Shown: positions 9,235 to 19,416 of the stretch, piece after piece | Layout of the letters: every line of letters starts with the position of its first letter | Numbering within the stretch: position 1 is the stretch's first letter | Assembly: GCF_900088535.1 (NCBI RefSeq) | Contig: NZ_LT578417.1 | Location: 744,001 to 808,000 of the forward strand | Reading direction: 5' to 3' | DNA from: Cyanobium sp. NIES-981 | Lineage (GTDB): Bacteria > Cyanobacteriota > Cyanobacteriia > PCC-6307 > Cyanobiaceae | Length of the DNA: 64,000 nucleotides | Made by a program: the position numbers and the translations under genes | The notes under the pieces: model-generated | Databases searched by the model: none | What the model was told of the DNA's origin: nothing | The model's input: only the letters and a program-made list of their open reading frames with translations

Positions 9235-10224
9235 ATGGCCCGCCGCGCTCTCCTGGAGTTCGAGAAACCGCTGGTTGAGCTGGAGGACCAGATCGAGCAG
9301 ATCCGCCAGCTGGCCCGCGATTCCGAGGTGGATGTGAGCCAGCAGCTGCTGCAGCTGGAAACCCTGGCCACCCGCCGGCGCAAGGAGATCTTCGACAGCC
9401 TCAGCGCCGCCCAGAAGATCCAGGTGGCCCGCCACCCGCAGCGCCCCAGCACGCTGGACTACATCCAGCTGATCACCGACAGCTTCATCGAACTGCACGG
9501 CGACCGGCGCGGATCCGATGACCAGGCCCTGGTGGGTGGCGTGGGCCGGCTCAACGGCATCAGTGTGATGCTGCTCGGCCACCAGAAGGGACGGGACACC
9601 AAGGAGAACGTGGCCCGCAACTTCGGCATGGCCTCCCCTGGGGGCTACCGCAAGGCCATGCGGCTGATGGACCATGCCGATCGCTTCCGCCTGCCGATCC
9701 TCACCTTCATCGACACCCCGGGGGCCTACGCAGGCGTGCTGGCCGAAGAACAGGGCCAGGGGGAGGCCATCGCGGTGAACCTGCGGGAGATGTTCCGGCT
9801 GCGGGTGCCGATCATCGCCACGGTGATCGGCGAAGGGGGCTCCGGGGGCGCCCTGGGGATCGGCGTGGCCGACCGGCTGCTGATGTTCGAGCACAGCGTG
9901 TACACCGTGGCCTCCCCGGAGGCCTGTGCCTCCATCCTCTGGCGCGATGCGACCAAGGCACCGGTGGCCGCTGAGGCGCTCAAGATCACCGGTCCGGATC
10001 TCCTGCAGCTGGGCATCGTGGATCAGGTGCTCCCCGAACCGTCCGGGGGCAACCACTGGGCCCCGCTCCAGGCCGCCGAAACGCTGAAGAAAGCCCTGCT
10101 GCACCACCTCTCGGATCTGCGATCGCTGGGCGAATCAGAGCTGCAGGCCCAGCGCTACGAGAAGTTCCGGCGTCTTGGCAAGGTGCTCGAACCCGGCACC
10201 CCAGAACCCTCCCTGAGCTCTTAA
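9235..10224 (+). CDS. accA: Acetyl-CoA carboxylase carboxyltransferase subunit alpha
   Basis: The 329-residue length is normal for AccA. The protein has the N-terminal [20 protein letters not shown] helix and the crotonase-like core with [10 protein letters not shown], then [19 protein letters not shown] and [18 protein letters not shown]. With AccD it forms the carboxyltransferase that makes malonyl-CoA for fatty-acid synthesis. It follows ADO and AAR on the same strand, so the precursor and end-product steps of hydrocarbon formation may be co-expressed. This gene order is common in cyanobacteria. Confidence 0.96.
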   Translation: MARRALLEFEKPLVELEDQIEQIRQLARDSEVDVSQQLLQLETLATRRRKEIFDSLSAAQKIQVARHPQRPSTLDYIQLITDSFIELHGDRRGSDDQALVGGVGRLNGISVMLLGHQKGRDTKENVARNFGMASPGGYRKAMRLMDHADRFRLPILTFIDTPGAYAGVLAEEQGQGEAIAVNLREMFRLRVPIIATVIGEGGSGGALGIGVADRLLMFEHSVYTVASPEACASILWRDATKAPVAAEALKITGPDLLQLGIVDQVLPEPSGGNHWAPLQAAETLKKALLHHLSDLRSLGESELQAQRYEKFRRLGKVLEPGTPEPSLSS

Positions 10225-10310
10225 GGTTCCTTTCGGGATCAGCGGCTCGCCGCCCCGAGGCTGGATTCCCAGCTCCTGATCCTTCCCCGTTCTTTGTCCC
10301 CGGCTCAAAT

Positions 10311-11021
10311 TTGCCCACCGTTCTGATCACCGGAGCCTCCCGCGGGATTGGGGCGGCAGCGGCCCGCCGCTTCGCTGCGGAGGGTTTCAACCTGCTGCTG
10401 GTCGCCAGAAGCTCCGACGCCTTCAGCCGCCTGGCCGCCTCCCTCGGCGGTCATGGCGCCAGGGTGGAGTGCGCGGCTCTCGACCTGGCAGAGGCCGAAG
10501 GTCTGCCGGCCGGCATCGCCGAGCTCTGCTCCCGGGGCATGGAGCCGGACGTGGTGATCAACAACGCCGGCATGGCCTACACAGGGGAACTGGCGGCGAT
10601 GCCGCTGGAGCAGTGGCAACGGCTGCTTCAGCTCAATCTCTCCGCGGTGTTCCAGGTGTGCCAGTGCGTGATCCCGCGCCTCCGGGCCCGAGGTGGCGGC
10701 CACATCATCAACGTGAGCAGCCATGCGGCCCACCAGGCCTTTCCGGAGTGGGGGGCCTACTGCGTGAGCAAGGCCGGGCTGGCCTCGCTCAGCCGCTGCC
10801 TGGCCGCTGAAGAGCGGAGCCACGGCATTCGGGTCAGCACGCTCACCCTGGGTGCGGTGAATACACCACTCTGGGATAGTGAAACCGTCCACAGTTCCTT
10901 CGATCGGCGTGCCATGCTTGACCCTGAGCGGGCCGCCGACGCCCTGCTGTACCTGGCCCAACAGCCCGCCACCCAAGTGGTGGAAGATCTGACCCTCATG
11001 CCGGCCGCCGGCGCGCTCTGA
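10311..11021 (+). CDS. SDR family NAD(P)-dependent oxidoreductase
   Basis: The 236-residue classical short-chain dehydrogenase has the cofactor loop TGASRGIG (residues about 7-14), the NNAG motif, a catalytic serine in NVSSHA and the YCVSK (YxxxK) pair. The substrate cannot be read from sequence; a FabG-like ketoreductase or another alcohol dehydrogenase activity is possible. The start is a TTG. The gene sits between accA and folE, 8 bp before folE, so co-transcription with folE is likely. Confidence 0.85.
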   Translation: MPTVLITGASRGIGAAAARRFAAEGFNLLLVARSSDAFSRLAASLGGHGARVECAALDLAEAEGLPAGIAELCSRGMEPDVVINNAGMAYTGELAAMPLEQWQRLLQLNLSAVFQVCQCVIPRLRARGGGHIINVSSHAAHQAFPEWGAYCVSKAGLASLSRCLAAEERSHGIRVSTLTLGAVNTPLWDSETVHSSFDRRAMLDPERAADALLYLAQQPATQVVEDLTLMPAAGAL

Positions 11022-11029
11022 CCATCCTT

Positions 11030-11773
11030 ATGACTTCAACCCTACCCTCCAGTTTCAGTACCACCGGCTCGGCCCCTGCGGCCATGCCGCTGCCCGTTTC
11101 CCTCAGGATCCGCGATCGGCTCGAGAAGGCTGGTGCTTCCTTCTTCGCCAACGACAACATCGCCGATCACCTGCTCGAGGGTGAACTGGATCAGCTGGAG
11201 ATCGAGGTTGCCGGCAAGGTCCGTGAGCTGCTGCGCAGCCTCGTGATTGACATCGACAACGATCACAATACCGAGGAAACCGCTGAGCGGGTCGCTCGGA
11301 TGTACCTGCAGGAGGTGTTCAAGGGTCGCTACCACCAGCAACCCAAGATCGCCAGCTTCCCCAATGTGAAAAAGCTGGATGAGATCTACACCGTCGGCCC
11401 GATCTCCGTACGCTCAGCGTGCTCCCACCACCTGGTGCCCATCCTCGGCAACTGCTGGATCGGCATCAAGCCCGGTGAGCATGTGATCGGCCTCTCCAAG
11501 TTCTCCCGGGTGGCGGACTGGGTGTTTTCCCGGCCCCACATCCAGGAAGAGGCGGTGATGATCCTTGCCGATGAGATTGAGCGGCTCTGCAAGCCCCAGG
11601 GCCTGGCGATTCTCGTCAAAGCCCAGCACTACTGTATGAAGTGGCGGGGTGTGAAAGAACCCCAGACCAGCATGGTGAACTCCATCGTGCGAGGTGATTT
11701 CCGCCATGATCCCAGCCTCAAGGCGGAGTTCTTTGAGCTGGTGAAGCAACAGGAAGCCCTGCTGGCCACCTGA
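11030..11773 (+). CDS. folE: GTP cyclohydrolase I
   Basis: The 247-residue protein carries the GTP cyclohydrolase I signatures. SACSHHLVPILG provides zinc ligands C and H, KFPRVA-like KFSRVADWV and CMKWRGVKEPQTSM are conserved, and QPKIASFPNVK precedes the core. It makes 7,8-dihydroneopterin triphosphate, the first step of folate and pterin synthesis. The N-terminal extension of about 35 residues is low complexity. It follows an SDR gene by 8 bp. Confidence 0.95.
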   Translation: MTSTLPSSFSTTGSAPAAMPLPVSLRIRDRLEKAGASFFANDNIADHLLEGELDQLEIEVAGKVRELLRSLVIDIDNDHNTEETAERVARMYLQEVFKGRYHQQPKIASFPNVKKLDEIYTVGPISVRSACSHHLVPILGNCWIGIKPGEHVIGLSKFSRVADWVFSRPHIQEEAVMILADEIERLCKPQGLAILVKAQHYCMKWRGVKEPQTSMVNSIVRGDFRHDPSLKAEFFELVKQQEALLAT

Positions 11774-11853
11774 TTCCACGCCATCGGGAAGCTCCTGCGG
11801 AGCGCGGCCCTGCGCTTCACGTGCAGGCCTCGCGCCCGGAGTGCAGGTGCCGC

Positions 11854-12528
11854 TCAGACCGCAGACCGCACGGCGGCCACCAGAGCGGCGACCCGCGCCA
11901 GATCCTTGTCGGCCGGTGAGCGCTCCACACCGCTGGAGACATCCACCCCCGTGGGGGCCACCCGCTGGAGAACGGCACCGACCCGCTCGGGACTGATGCC
12001 TCCCGCCAGCCACCAGGGCAAAGGCGCACACCACCCCTCGATCCAGTCCAGGGGAAGGCGATGGCCGGTGCCCCCGAGCTGATCCGGAACGTAGGCATCG
12101 AGCAGCAGGGCATCCACATGGCCGCGGTAGGCATCGGCCAGGGCCAGATCGGCTCTGGAGCGGATGCGGAAGGCCTTCCAGATCCGGCAGCCGAGCCGTT
12201 GCCCCAGGGTGCTGCAGCGCTCCGGTGTTTCCCGGCCATGCAGCTGCAGGATGCGATGGCCGTGGGCAGGCTCGAGGTCAGCGAGGTCGGCGTCGTCGGG
12301 GTCGGCCACCACGAGCACACCGGTGCATGCGGGGGCCGCTTCCCCCACCGCCGTGAACAGCCGGGGGCGCAGGGCCGGGGCCACATAGCGGGGCGAGCCC
12401 GCCACCCCGATCACCCCGATCGCGTCCACCCCCAGGGCGGCCACGGCAGCGGCCTGGGCTGGATCCCGCAGCCCGCAGATCTTGATCTGGGTGGGAAGGC
12501 GGGAGGACAACGGGGTGGCGGGCCGCAT
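11854..12528 (-). CDS. trpF: Phosphoribosylanthranilate isomerase
   Basis: The protein has 224 residues from the ATG at 12528; the frame is open further upstream but shows no family match there. TrpF landmarks are KICGLRD (catalytic Cys), SPRYVAP, LQLHGRE, LLLDAYVPDQLGGTG, WLAGGIS and DVSSGVE. It catalyses the third step from chorismate-derived anthranilate in tryptophan synthesis. It is convergent with folE and divergent from the M50 protease gene. Confidence 0.92.
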   Translation of the reverse strand: MRPATPLSSRLPTQIKICGLRDPAQAAAVAALGVDAIGVIGVAGSPRYVAPALRPRLFTAVGEAAPACTGVLVVADPDDADLADLEPAHGHRILQLHGRETPERCSTLGQRLGCRIWKAFRIRSRADLALADAYRGHVDALLLDAYVPDQLGGTGHRLPLDWIEGWCAPLPWWLAGGISPERVGAVLQRVAPTGVDVSSGVERSPADKDLARVAALVAAVRSAV

Positions 12529-12606
12529 CGGGAGCGGATCAACGCCGCCCTTTCTAGGATCAGCAGTGGAACGACCGGCCCGGCACCGGCACCGTGATGT
12601 TACAGC

Positions 12607-13872
12607 GTGGGTGAGGGTTGGCAGCTGATGAAGATCCGCGGGATCCCCTTGCGGATTCACCCCAGCTGGTTCGTCATCCTCCTGGTGGCCACCGCGGCGT
12701 TCCAGCAGCTCTACACCAACACCCCAGCCCTCAAGGGTGGGGCGGTGGGGGAGGCAGGTCTCTGGGCCCTGGGCCTGGGAACGGCGGTGCTGCTGTTCGT
12801 GTCGGTGCTGCTGCACGAACTGGGCCATTCCCTGGTGGCCATCAGCCAGGGGGTGAAGGTGCGCAGCATCACCCTCTTCCTGCTGGGCGGCGTGGCGAGT
12901 GTGGAACGGGAATGCAGCACCGCCATCGGAGCCCTACTGGTGGCCGCCGCCGGACCCGCCGTGAGCCTCGGGCTGGGCATCTCCCTGCTGGCCAGCAGCC
13001 ATGCCGCCAGCCACCTGGCCCCCTGGCTGGGGGTGATGGTGGCCGAACTCGGGACGCTGAACATGGTGCTCGCCCTGTTCAACCTCCTGCCGGGCCTGCC
13101 CCTCGATGGCGGCTTGATCGTGAAGGCCCTGGTGTGGCAGGCCAGCGGCAGCCGTCGCCGGGGCATCGAGGTGGCCAATGGCTGCGGCCGGTTCCTGGCC
13201 TACCTGGCCATGGGCCTGGGCACCGTCCTGCTGCTGCGCGGTGGTGGTATCGGCGGTGCATGGCTGATCCTGCTGGGCTGGTTCGGTCTGGGGGCCGTGC
13301 GCAACCAGCAGCAGATGCTCGTGCTTCAGAACGCGCTCAACACCCTGCAGGTCAAGGATGCCGCCCGCCGCCGTTTCCGGGTGCTCGAGGCCGACCGAAC
13401 CCTGCGGGATGTCAGCCGGCTTCGGCTGGCCGAGCCCAGCCCGGTTGGGGAGGCGGACTGGTTGCTGGTGTGCGAGCGGGGCCGCTGGCGCGGCGTGATC
13501 GACGATGCGGCCCTGCAGGAGATTCCCGTGCAGCGCTGGGACACCGACCGCATCGCTGACCATCTCAAGCCCCTCGCCAGCCTGCCCTCGATCCCGGAAG
13601 CGGCGCCGCTCTGGCAGGCCGTCCAGCTGCTGGACACCGACCAGACCAGCCGGTTGCTGGTGATGGGGCCGGCCGGCCTCCCCAGCGGAACCCTGGAGCG
13701 GCCGGACCTCGGTGAAGCCGTGCTGCAGAAGCTCGGCCTGAAGCTGCCCGCCCCCCTGCTGGAGGCGGCCCGCCGCCAGAACATCTATCCCCTTGGGCTT
13801 GCCCTTCCCCAGGTGGTGCGCAGCATGGTGGCCTCCGGCGAAACCAGCTCAGCCCCTGAACCCGGCAGCTGA
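12607..13872 (+). CDS. Site-2 protease family (M50) membrane metalloprotease with CBS domains
   Basis: The 421-residue protein has the zinc motif HELGH in a transmembrane segment near residue 75 and the third-ligand motif NLLPGLPLDGG near residue 160, with several hydrophobic helices in the first 230 residues. The C-terminal half resembles a CBS-domain pair, as in cyanobacterial and SpoIVFB-like S2P proteases. It would cleave membrane-anchored regulators within the bilayer; the substrate is unknown. The start is GTG. Its 3' end overlaps the convergent lipoate ligase gene by 24 bp. Confidence 0.9.
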   Translation: MGEGWQLMKIRGIPLRIHPSWFVILLVATAAFQQLYTNTPALKGGAVGEAGLWALGLGTAVLLFVSVLLHELGHSLVAISQGVKVRSITLFLLGGVASVERECSTAIGALLVAAAGPAVSLGLGISLLASSHAASHLAPWLGVMVAELGTLNMVLALFNLLPGLPLDGGLIVKALVWQASGSRRRGIEVANGCGRFLAYLAMGLGTVLLLRGGGIGGAWLILLGWFGLGAVRNQQQMLVLQNALNTLQVKDAARRRFRVLEADRTLRDVSRLRLAEPSPVGEADWLLVCERGRWRGVIDDAALQEIPVQRWDTDRIADHLKPLASLPSIPEAAPLWQAVQLLDTDQTSRLLVMGPAGLPSGTLERPDLGEAVLQKLGLKLPAPLLEAARRQNIYPLGLALPQVVRSMVASGETSSAPEPGS

Positions 13873-14616
13873 GCTGGCGCCATCCTCCAGGTGGTGGAGC
13901 GCCACCGCAGCCAGTTCAGCGGCCCGCAGCGGCTCCGGCAGGTCCAGGCCACACCGGAAGGGCAGGGCGTCGCGGGCAGCCTCCAGCAACAGCCGCTCCA
14001 GCTCCTCGCCCTGGCAGGGGAGGGGGGGCAGCGCCGGAGGCGGGCTGCCGAACACCTGCTGCCAGAGCCGCGGCGAGGGCGCCAGCTGGATCGCGCCATG
14101 CTGAAGCAGCCGGCCCGCACGCCAGAGCTGGGCACTGCCCACCCGCTTGCTGCCATCGCCATGCACCAGATCGGCAGCGGTGCCGAGCGCGAAGCAGTTC
14201 GGGGAATCCAGGTGGCCACCCGCCGGGGTGGTGCCGAACATCAGGGGCTGACCCAGCCGCCGGAAGGCCTCCTGCAACCAGGCACTGGCCGCCCCGTAGG
14301 CCTCCACCCGGCGCCGGGGAGGATCGGGCCACACCAGGGCATAGGTGAGATCGCCGCCATGCAGCACGGCTCGCCCGCCACTGGGACGGCGGACCAGGTC
14401 GATCGTGCCGGCGGCGCCCAGCTCGCGCCAGTGGCTGGGGTATCGGCGCTGGTGCCGCCCCAGCGACAGGGTGGGACGCCGCCAGCGGTAGAGGCGGAAG
14501 GCAGGACGGGGCTGCTCCAGCAACCAGGCATCGAGGGCCATCTGCCAGGCGCCGCCCAGGCAGGTGGTGGGCAGCCAGCGACCAGGCGGTCTGGGCCCGG
14601 TGCTAGGCGTCTCCAT
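13849..14616 (-). CDS. Lipoate-protein ligase / lipoyltransferase family protein
   Basis: The protein has 255 residues from the ATG at 14616. The biotin/lipoate ligase signature RRPSGGRAVLHGGDLTYAL lies near residue 95, preceded by LSLGRHQ and followed by an HLDSPNC stretch and the conserved lysine region GSKRVGSAQ. Family members attach lipoate or octanoate to 2-oxoacid dehydrogenases and the glycine cleavage H protein. Its start overlaps the end of the CRR6 gene by 14 bp, suggesting a two-gene operon. Confidence 0.85.
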   Translation of the reverse strand: METPSTGPRPPGRWLPTTCLGGAWQMALDAWLLEQPRPAFRLYRWRRPTLSLGRHQRRYPSHWRELGAAGTIDLVRRPSGGRAVLHGGDLTYALVWPDPPRRRVEAYGAASAWLQEAFRRLGQPLMFGTTPAGGHLDSPNCFALGTAADLVHGDGSKRVGSAQLWRAGRLLQHGAIQLAPSPRLWQQVFGSPPPALPPLPCQGEELERLLLEAARDALPFRCGLDLPEPLRAAELAAVALHHLEDGASSAAGFRG

Positions 14617-15112
14617 CGATCGGCCGCCAGAAGGCCGCATCCACCTCCAGCCCCAGCACGGCCGCCATCTGCACCAATCCCTGGCGGCACTGGAGTCCGC
14701 AGCCTCGGCACCAGGCATCCAGAAGGAAGAGGCGGTGGGTGACCCACAGCTCCAGGGCCTCGGGCGCGAAGCGGATCCCCTCCCCGCGGCTGAACCCGTG
14801 GGGCAGCAGCATGGCCACGTGGCGGGTGAGCTGGCCGCTGCTGCGCTCGATCAGCAGGGGCAGCCAGGGCATCGACGCGTCGGCCCGCAGGCACCAGAGC
14901 CGGACTTCGGGAATCTCGGACAGTTCGCGCGGATCATCGGGCTGGCGCGGCCAGTCGAAGCTGAGGCCGAGGCTGCCGCTCCGCTGCAGCAGCTGCTCGG
15001 GCGGCAAGGCCGCCCAGGCCGCCAGGGGGGAGAGGTCGAGGGCCGCGATGGCCGCGGCTCCGACCAGCACGGGCCCCGGATCGGTTGCGGAAGCCAGGGG
15101 CGGGGTGGGCAT
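14603..15112 (-). CDS. Chlororespiratory reduction 6 (CRR6) domain protein
   Basis: The diagnostic CRR6 motif WPRQPDDPRELSEIPEVRLW lies near residue 50, followed by WLPLLIERSSGQL and the HGFSRGEGIRF stretch. In plants and cyanobacteria CRR6 is needed for assembly or maturation of the NDH-1 peripheral arm (NdhI). The ATG at 15112 is the first methionine near the usual N-terminus; the frame is open to 15166, so the start is uncertain. It overlaps the downstream lipoate ligase gene. Confidence 0.85.
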   Translation of the reverse strand: MPTPPLASATDPGPVLVGAAAIAALDLSPLAAWAALPPEQLLQRSGSLGLSFDWPRQPDDPRELSEIPEVRLWCLRADASMPWLPLLIERSSGQLTRHVAMLLPHGFSRGEGIRFAPEALELWVTHRLFLLDAWCRGCGLQCRQGLVQMAAVLGLEVDAAFWRPIDGDA

Positions 15113-15200
15113 CAAGAGCTGTGACAGCAGGGAGGGCGGGGCTGGACCGTAGCGGGACCAGCGCAAAGAATGGTGCCGTCACGTTCTGTTGTGTGCCCCC

Positions 15201-15305
15201 ATGGTCTCCGCTCTCAACCAGGCCGAGGTTCTGATCGCTCTCGTGGTGGCGGCCCACGCCGGAGTCCTGGCGGTGCGCCTCTGCTTCACGCTTTACAAGG
15301 CCTGA
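15201..15305 (+). CDS. psaM: Photosystem I reaction center subunit XII (PsaM), 34 aa
   Basis: A 34-codon frame runs from the ATG at 15201 to TGA at 15303. The product is one hydrophobic helix (AEVLIALVVAAHAGVLAVRL) ending in FTLYKA. The short N-terminus, the ALVVA core, the arginine after the helix and the LYK end fit PsaM, the single-helix subunit at the PSI trimer interface. The alanine/histidine middle (AAHAG) differs from the classical LIPA. Genes of this size are often missed in automated annotation. Confidence 0.75.
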   Translation: MVSALNQAEVLIALVVAAHAGVLAVRLCFTLYKA

Positions 15306-15534
15306 CGGCCGTCACGCCTCGCGCGGCTGTCCTGCGGGCCAGAGCCAGACCCTTGGCATGGCCCCCCCGACCCGCTAGAAGCAGTCCACTCTCCACGGCT
15401 CCCACGTTGGCTCCTGCGCTCCGGCCCGCCCCCTCCCCACGCCCGGCCAGGCCCGCCACGTCACCGCTGGCGGCCGTGGGACCCTGGCCCGCAGGGACCA
15501 GCAGCAGTTCCAGGCCAGCCCCCGCCTCAGCCGC

Positions 15535-15582
15535 GAGCCTGTCCTCGGCGGCCAGCCTGTCCTCGGCGGCCAGCCTGTCCAT
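15535..15582 (+). repeat. Short tandem repeat upstream of a small membrane protein
   Basis: The unit GCCAGCCTGTCCTCGGCG (18 bp) occurs in two to three near-exact tandem copies just before the ATG at 15581. In the overlapping open frame it would encode repeated SLSSAA. It may be slipped-strand expansion in a leader or in a non-conserved N-terminal extension. Confidence 0.6.
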
Positions 15583-15913
15583 GGAACGGCGGGAGCTCAT
15601 CTGCAGCGTGGTGGGCCTCACGGTGAAGACGGGGCTGGCCATCGTGGCGGCGGTCAGCCTGGTGCGCCTGGCCGTGGCCTACCAGGACCGCATGGAACGG
15701 CAGGGGGAGCTCTCGGCGGTGCTCCAGATCGAAGAGGCCAAGCTCGCCAAGGCGAGGGAGCGGTTCGACCAGCTGTTCACCGTGGAAGGGGAACAGCACC
15801 TGATCCGCGAGCAGAACCAGTGGATCGCACCGGATCGCCTGCGCGTGGTCTGGAAGCAGCAGGCCCCATTTCCTTCTGTTGAGCAGGACCGGCCTGGCCC
15901 CGGGAAACCCTGA
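15581..15913 (+). CDS. Small membrane-anchored protein of unknown function
   Basis: From ATG 15581 the frame encodes 110 residues: a short charged N-terminus, one hydrophobic segment (VVGLTVKTGLAIVAAVSLVR, about residues 10-30) and an alpha-helical, charged C-terminal part rich in E, A, K and R that could be coiled coil. I do not recognise the family. The frame stays open back to 15170, but that upstream part is repetitive and overlaps psaM out of frame, so the internal ATG is preferred. It lies 42 bp before por. Confidence 0.55.
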   Translation: MERRELICSVVGLTVKTGLAIVAAVSLVRLAVAYQDRMERQGELSAVLQIEEAKLAKARERFDQLFTVEGEQHLIREQNQWIAPDRLRVVWKQQAPFPSVEQDRPGPGKP

Positions 15914-15925
15914 GCCACTCCGTAA

Positions 15926-16951
<1,026 letters not shown>

Positions 16952-16977
16952 ATCGCTGGTCGAGGGATCGCGCCCGC

Positions 16978-17427
16978 TCAGAGACGGCGGCGGAAGCCGT
17001 CGCTGAAACCCGGGTTGGAGGTCTCGGCCTTGCTGAGCTTCCACACATTGCGGCTGAGCCGTCGGGCCCTCAGACCGCCACGCTCGACCACCGAGGCGCC
17101 GGGTCGTGCACCGAGCAGCACCGTCACCTCCGCGGTGCTGAGCGGCGCCCCTGTCTGCAGAGCCAGGTTCACCAGTTCGAGCCGCTGGCGCAGGGCAGCC
17201 AGATCGGCGCTGCCGCCGTCCTCCACCTCGTTCCACACCCAGGGGAGTTCCGCGGCGGACCCCGCCATTTTCTGCATCAGGCCCAGACCAATGAAGGCCA
17301 GGGCCTGCTCCGGCTTGATCCCCTGCGCCGAAGCGGCCGCCATCCAGTCGGGCAAGGGCAGCTGGCCTTCCGGCATGGGATCGGCCTGGGTGGTGGTGGC
17401 GTGGGCTGTGCTGCGCTTGGCGGCCAT
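16978..17427 (-). CDS. Hypothetical protein, 149 aa
   Basis: From ATG 17427 the frame encodes 149 residues. A polar N-terminus is followed by a helical middle ([20 protein letters not shown] and [19 protein letters not shown]). The end ([20 protein letters not shown]) resembles the small helix-turn-helix-like tails found in some cyanobacterial proteins. No family is recognised with confidence. It is convergent with por and divergent from csoS1D. Composition matches the neighbouring coding DNA. Confidence 0.6.
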   Translation of the reverse strand: MAAKRSTAHATTTQADPMPEGQLPLPDWMAAASAQGIKPEQALAFIGLGLMQKMAGSAAELPWVWNEVEDGGSADLAALRQRLELVNLALQTGAPLSTAEVTVLLGARPGASVVERGGLRARRLSRNVWKLSKAETSNPGFSDGFRRRL

Positions 17428-17622
17428 GGCGCTCCGATCGGGTTGAGCGGAAGGTATCGGCTTCCAGCCCCGGGGCAAGGGCGAGCCGGCCCGAGGCGAC
17501 AGGTAAAGTCGCCCCAACTCCCGCCGGGGCGAGCAGCGCCGGCATGGCGCCGCCAACCCAGCCTCCACACCCCGCCCCCACGCTCAGCCACTGGCGCATC
17601 ACGAGGAGAATCAGCCCACCCC

Positions 17623-18426
17623 ATGCCCTCCAGCCCGCTCAACCCAGACGATCGGGCCCCACGGCAACGACGCGGCAGCTACCTCGGCGGAGGGCGTCTG
17701 ATCACGGGCACTGCGGTGGATCGGGACAGCTCCGGCGCCAGCTGTGTGATCACCACGGACAGCGAAGGCAGCCGGCTGGCGCGGCAGAACAGCCACGTGC
17801 AGTCCATCGAGCTGCGCACCTACGTGTTCCTCGACTCGCTGCAACCCCAGCTGGCCGCCTACATGGGCACCGTGAGCCAGGGCTTCCTGCCGATCCCTGG
17901 TGATGCCTGCCTGTGGCTGGAGGTTTCACCCGGCATGGCGGTGCACCGCGTCACCGACATCGCCCTGAAGGCCAGCACCGTGCGGCTGGGCCAGATGATC
18001 GTGGAGCGGGCCTTCGGCTCGCTGGCGCTCTACCACCGCGACCAGAGCAACGTGCTCCACTCCGGTGACGTGGTGCTCGAGGCCATTGGCAACACCGTCG
18101 AACAGCGCAGCCGCTGCGAGGTGAGCTGGACGGAGATCATCCGGGCGATCACGCCCGACCACGCCGTGCTCATCAACCGGCAGAACCGGCGCGGTTCGAT
18201 GATCCAGGCCGGCATGAGCATGTTCATCCTGGAGACCGAGCCCGCCGGCTATGTGCTGATCGCCGCCAACGAGGCCGAAAAGGCCTCCAACATCACGGTG
18301 GTGGACGTGAAGGCGGTGGGAGCCTTCGGCCGCCTCACCCTGGCCGGCCGCGAAGGCGACGTGGAGGAGGCCGCCGCCGCCGCCATGCGGGCCATCCACC
18401 ACATCAACGCCACGGCCCGAGGCTGA
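17623..18426 (+). CDS. csoS1D: Carboxysome shell protein CsoS1D (tandem BMC domain, BMC-T)
   Basis: The protein has 267 residues from ATG 17623, with GAGGAGA about 14 bp upstream. After a polar N-terminus of about 50 residues come two tandem bacterial-microcompartment domains. Landmarks are [21 protein letters not shown] in the first and [20 protein letters not shown] followed by [19 protein letters not shown] in the second. CsoS1D forms stacked pseudohexameric trimers with a gated pore, thought to admit larger metabolites such as RuBP. It sits upstream of the main cso cluster, separated by rdgB on the other strand, as in other alpha-cyanobacteria. Confidence 0.93.
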   Translation: MPSSPLNPDDRAPRQRRGSYLGGGRLITGTAVDRDSSGASCVITTDSEGSRLARQNSHVQSIELRTYVFLDSLQPQLAAYMGTVSQGFLPIPGDACLWLEVSPGMAVHRVTDIALKASTVRLGQMIVERAFGSLALYHRDQSNVLHSGDVVLEAIGNTVEQRSRCEVSWTEIIRAITPDHAVLINRQNRRGSMIQAGMSMFILETEPAGYVLIAANEAEKASNITVVDVKAVGAFGRLTLAGREGDVEEAAAAAMRAIHHINATARG

Positions 18427-18461
18427 GGGGCCTCCGGGCTGCTCCGGGCCCTTGGCAGCCT

Positions 18462-19040
18462 TCAGGAGAGCCCGAGCAGGGCCTTCAGCCCTGGGGCAAG
18501 CTGGCGGGCGGCCTTGCCGCGGCTGCCGAGCCGCAGGCGCTGATGCTCGCCCATCTGGGCGTAGGTGCAGGCCGCCTCCCGCACGTAGAAGATCGGGTCG
18601 TAGCCAGGGCCTTGCCCCTGGGGGGCGTCCAGCACCACCCCGCGACAGACCCCTTCGGCCTCCAGCCGCACGGTCCCGCTGGGATCCGCCAGGGCCATGG
18701 CGGACACAAAGCTGCCGCTGCGGTACGGGGTGTCGCCAAGTTCGGCCAGGAGCCTGGCCACCCGCTCGGGATCCGTGGGGGCGTAGCGGGCGGAGAAGAG
18801 ACCCGGCGCGCCGCCCAGGGCATCCACCTCGATGCCGGAGTCGTCGGCCAGGGCCCAGTGGCCGGTGCGCACCGCCGCAGCGCTCGCCTTGATCCTGGCG
18901 TTCTCGCCGTAGGTGGCGCCGGTCTCCTCCACCTCGAGGTCGCGCGGCTGGGGGCAGACCTCCAGGTCCAGGGGCTGGAGCATGGCCCCGATCTCCCGCA
19001 CCTTGTGGGGATTGCCAGTGGCGATCACCAGGGTGGGCAA
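18462..19040 (-). CDS. rdgB: Non-canonical purine NTP pyrophosphatase, RdgB/HAM1 family
   Basis: The 192-residue protein starts with the family motif ATGNPHKVREI and has ADDSGIEVDALGGAPGLFSA near residue 65 and GPGYDPIFYV near residue 145. It hydrolyses ITP, XTP and dITP to keep them out of nucleic acids. It lies between csoS1D and csoS1 on the opposite strand, a conserved position in alpha-cyanobacterial carboxysome loci. It is divergent from csoS1, so the 376-bp gap holds both promoters. Confidence 0.93.
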   Translation of the reverse strand: MPTLVIATGNPHKVREIGAMLQPLDLEVCPQPRDLEVEETGATYGENARIKASAAAVRTGHWALADDSGIEVDALGGAPGLFSARYAPTDPERVARLLAELGDTPYRSGSFVSAMALADPSGTVRLEAEGVCRGVVLDAPQGQGPGYDPIFYVREAACTYAQMGEHQRLRLGSRGKAARQLAPGLKALLGLS

Positions 19041-19416
19041 GGGCTCGGCTCGGATGCCGGCATTGTCTCCCAGAGCAGGGCCCCCGAAGGAGGGATCGGC
19101 GGGGTTGAACAGTCCACCCCTGGGCAGGTACGGAGCTGGAAGCTCAGCGGCAAGTCCAGGCGAAGCCGATCCGCTTTCAGGCTAGGGAGGACGGCCAGCG
19201 GGCCGGTGCCGGGGCATTTCATGTCAGCGGCAGCAGACCGACTGCGCCGACTGGGTCGCCAAGCAAACACTAACGAAATGTGTGGGATGGATCAGCCGTG
19301 CTTATGAGTGCCGACATAAACGGTGATGACCCAGGCGGCGCTTTTGCTTGACGGAGGGTTTGGCGGCGGACCATGGTTGCCTGCGAACATTCCACCCCCT
19401 CCTCCAGGAGCAGGTA
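19041..19416 (+). promoter_or_regulatory. Intergenic promoter region of the cso/cbb operon
   Basis: This 376-bp gap separates divergent rdgB and csoS1 and must contain the carboxysome operon promoter. It includes the inverted repeat TTATG (19302-19306) / CATAA (19315-19319) with an 8-bp spacer, inside an AT-richer patch. The TTA...TAA form is compatible with a LysR-type (CbbR-like) site, but this is inference. AGGAG at 19406-19410 is a ribosome-binding site 6 bp before the csoS1 ATG. No gene is seen in the gap. Confidence 0.5.

Noticed and set aside
15170-15913. 247-codon frame starting before psaM
   Set aside because: Its first 137 codons are proline/arginine/alanine-rich, overlap psaM and contain tandem repeats; the supported protein begins at 15581.
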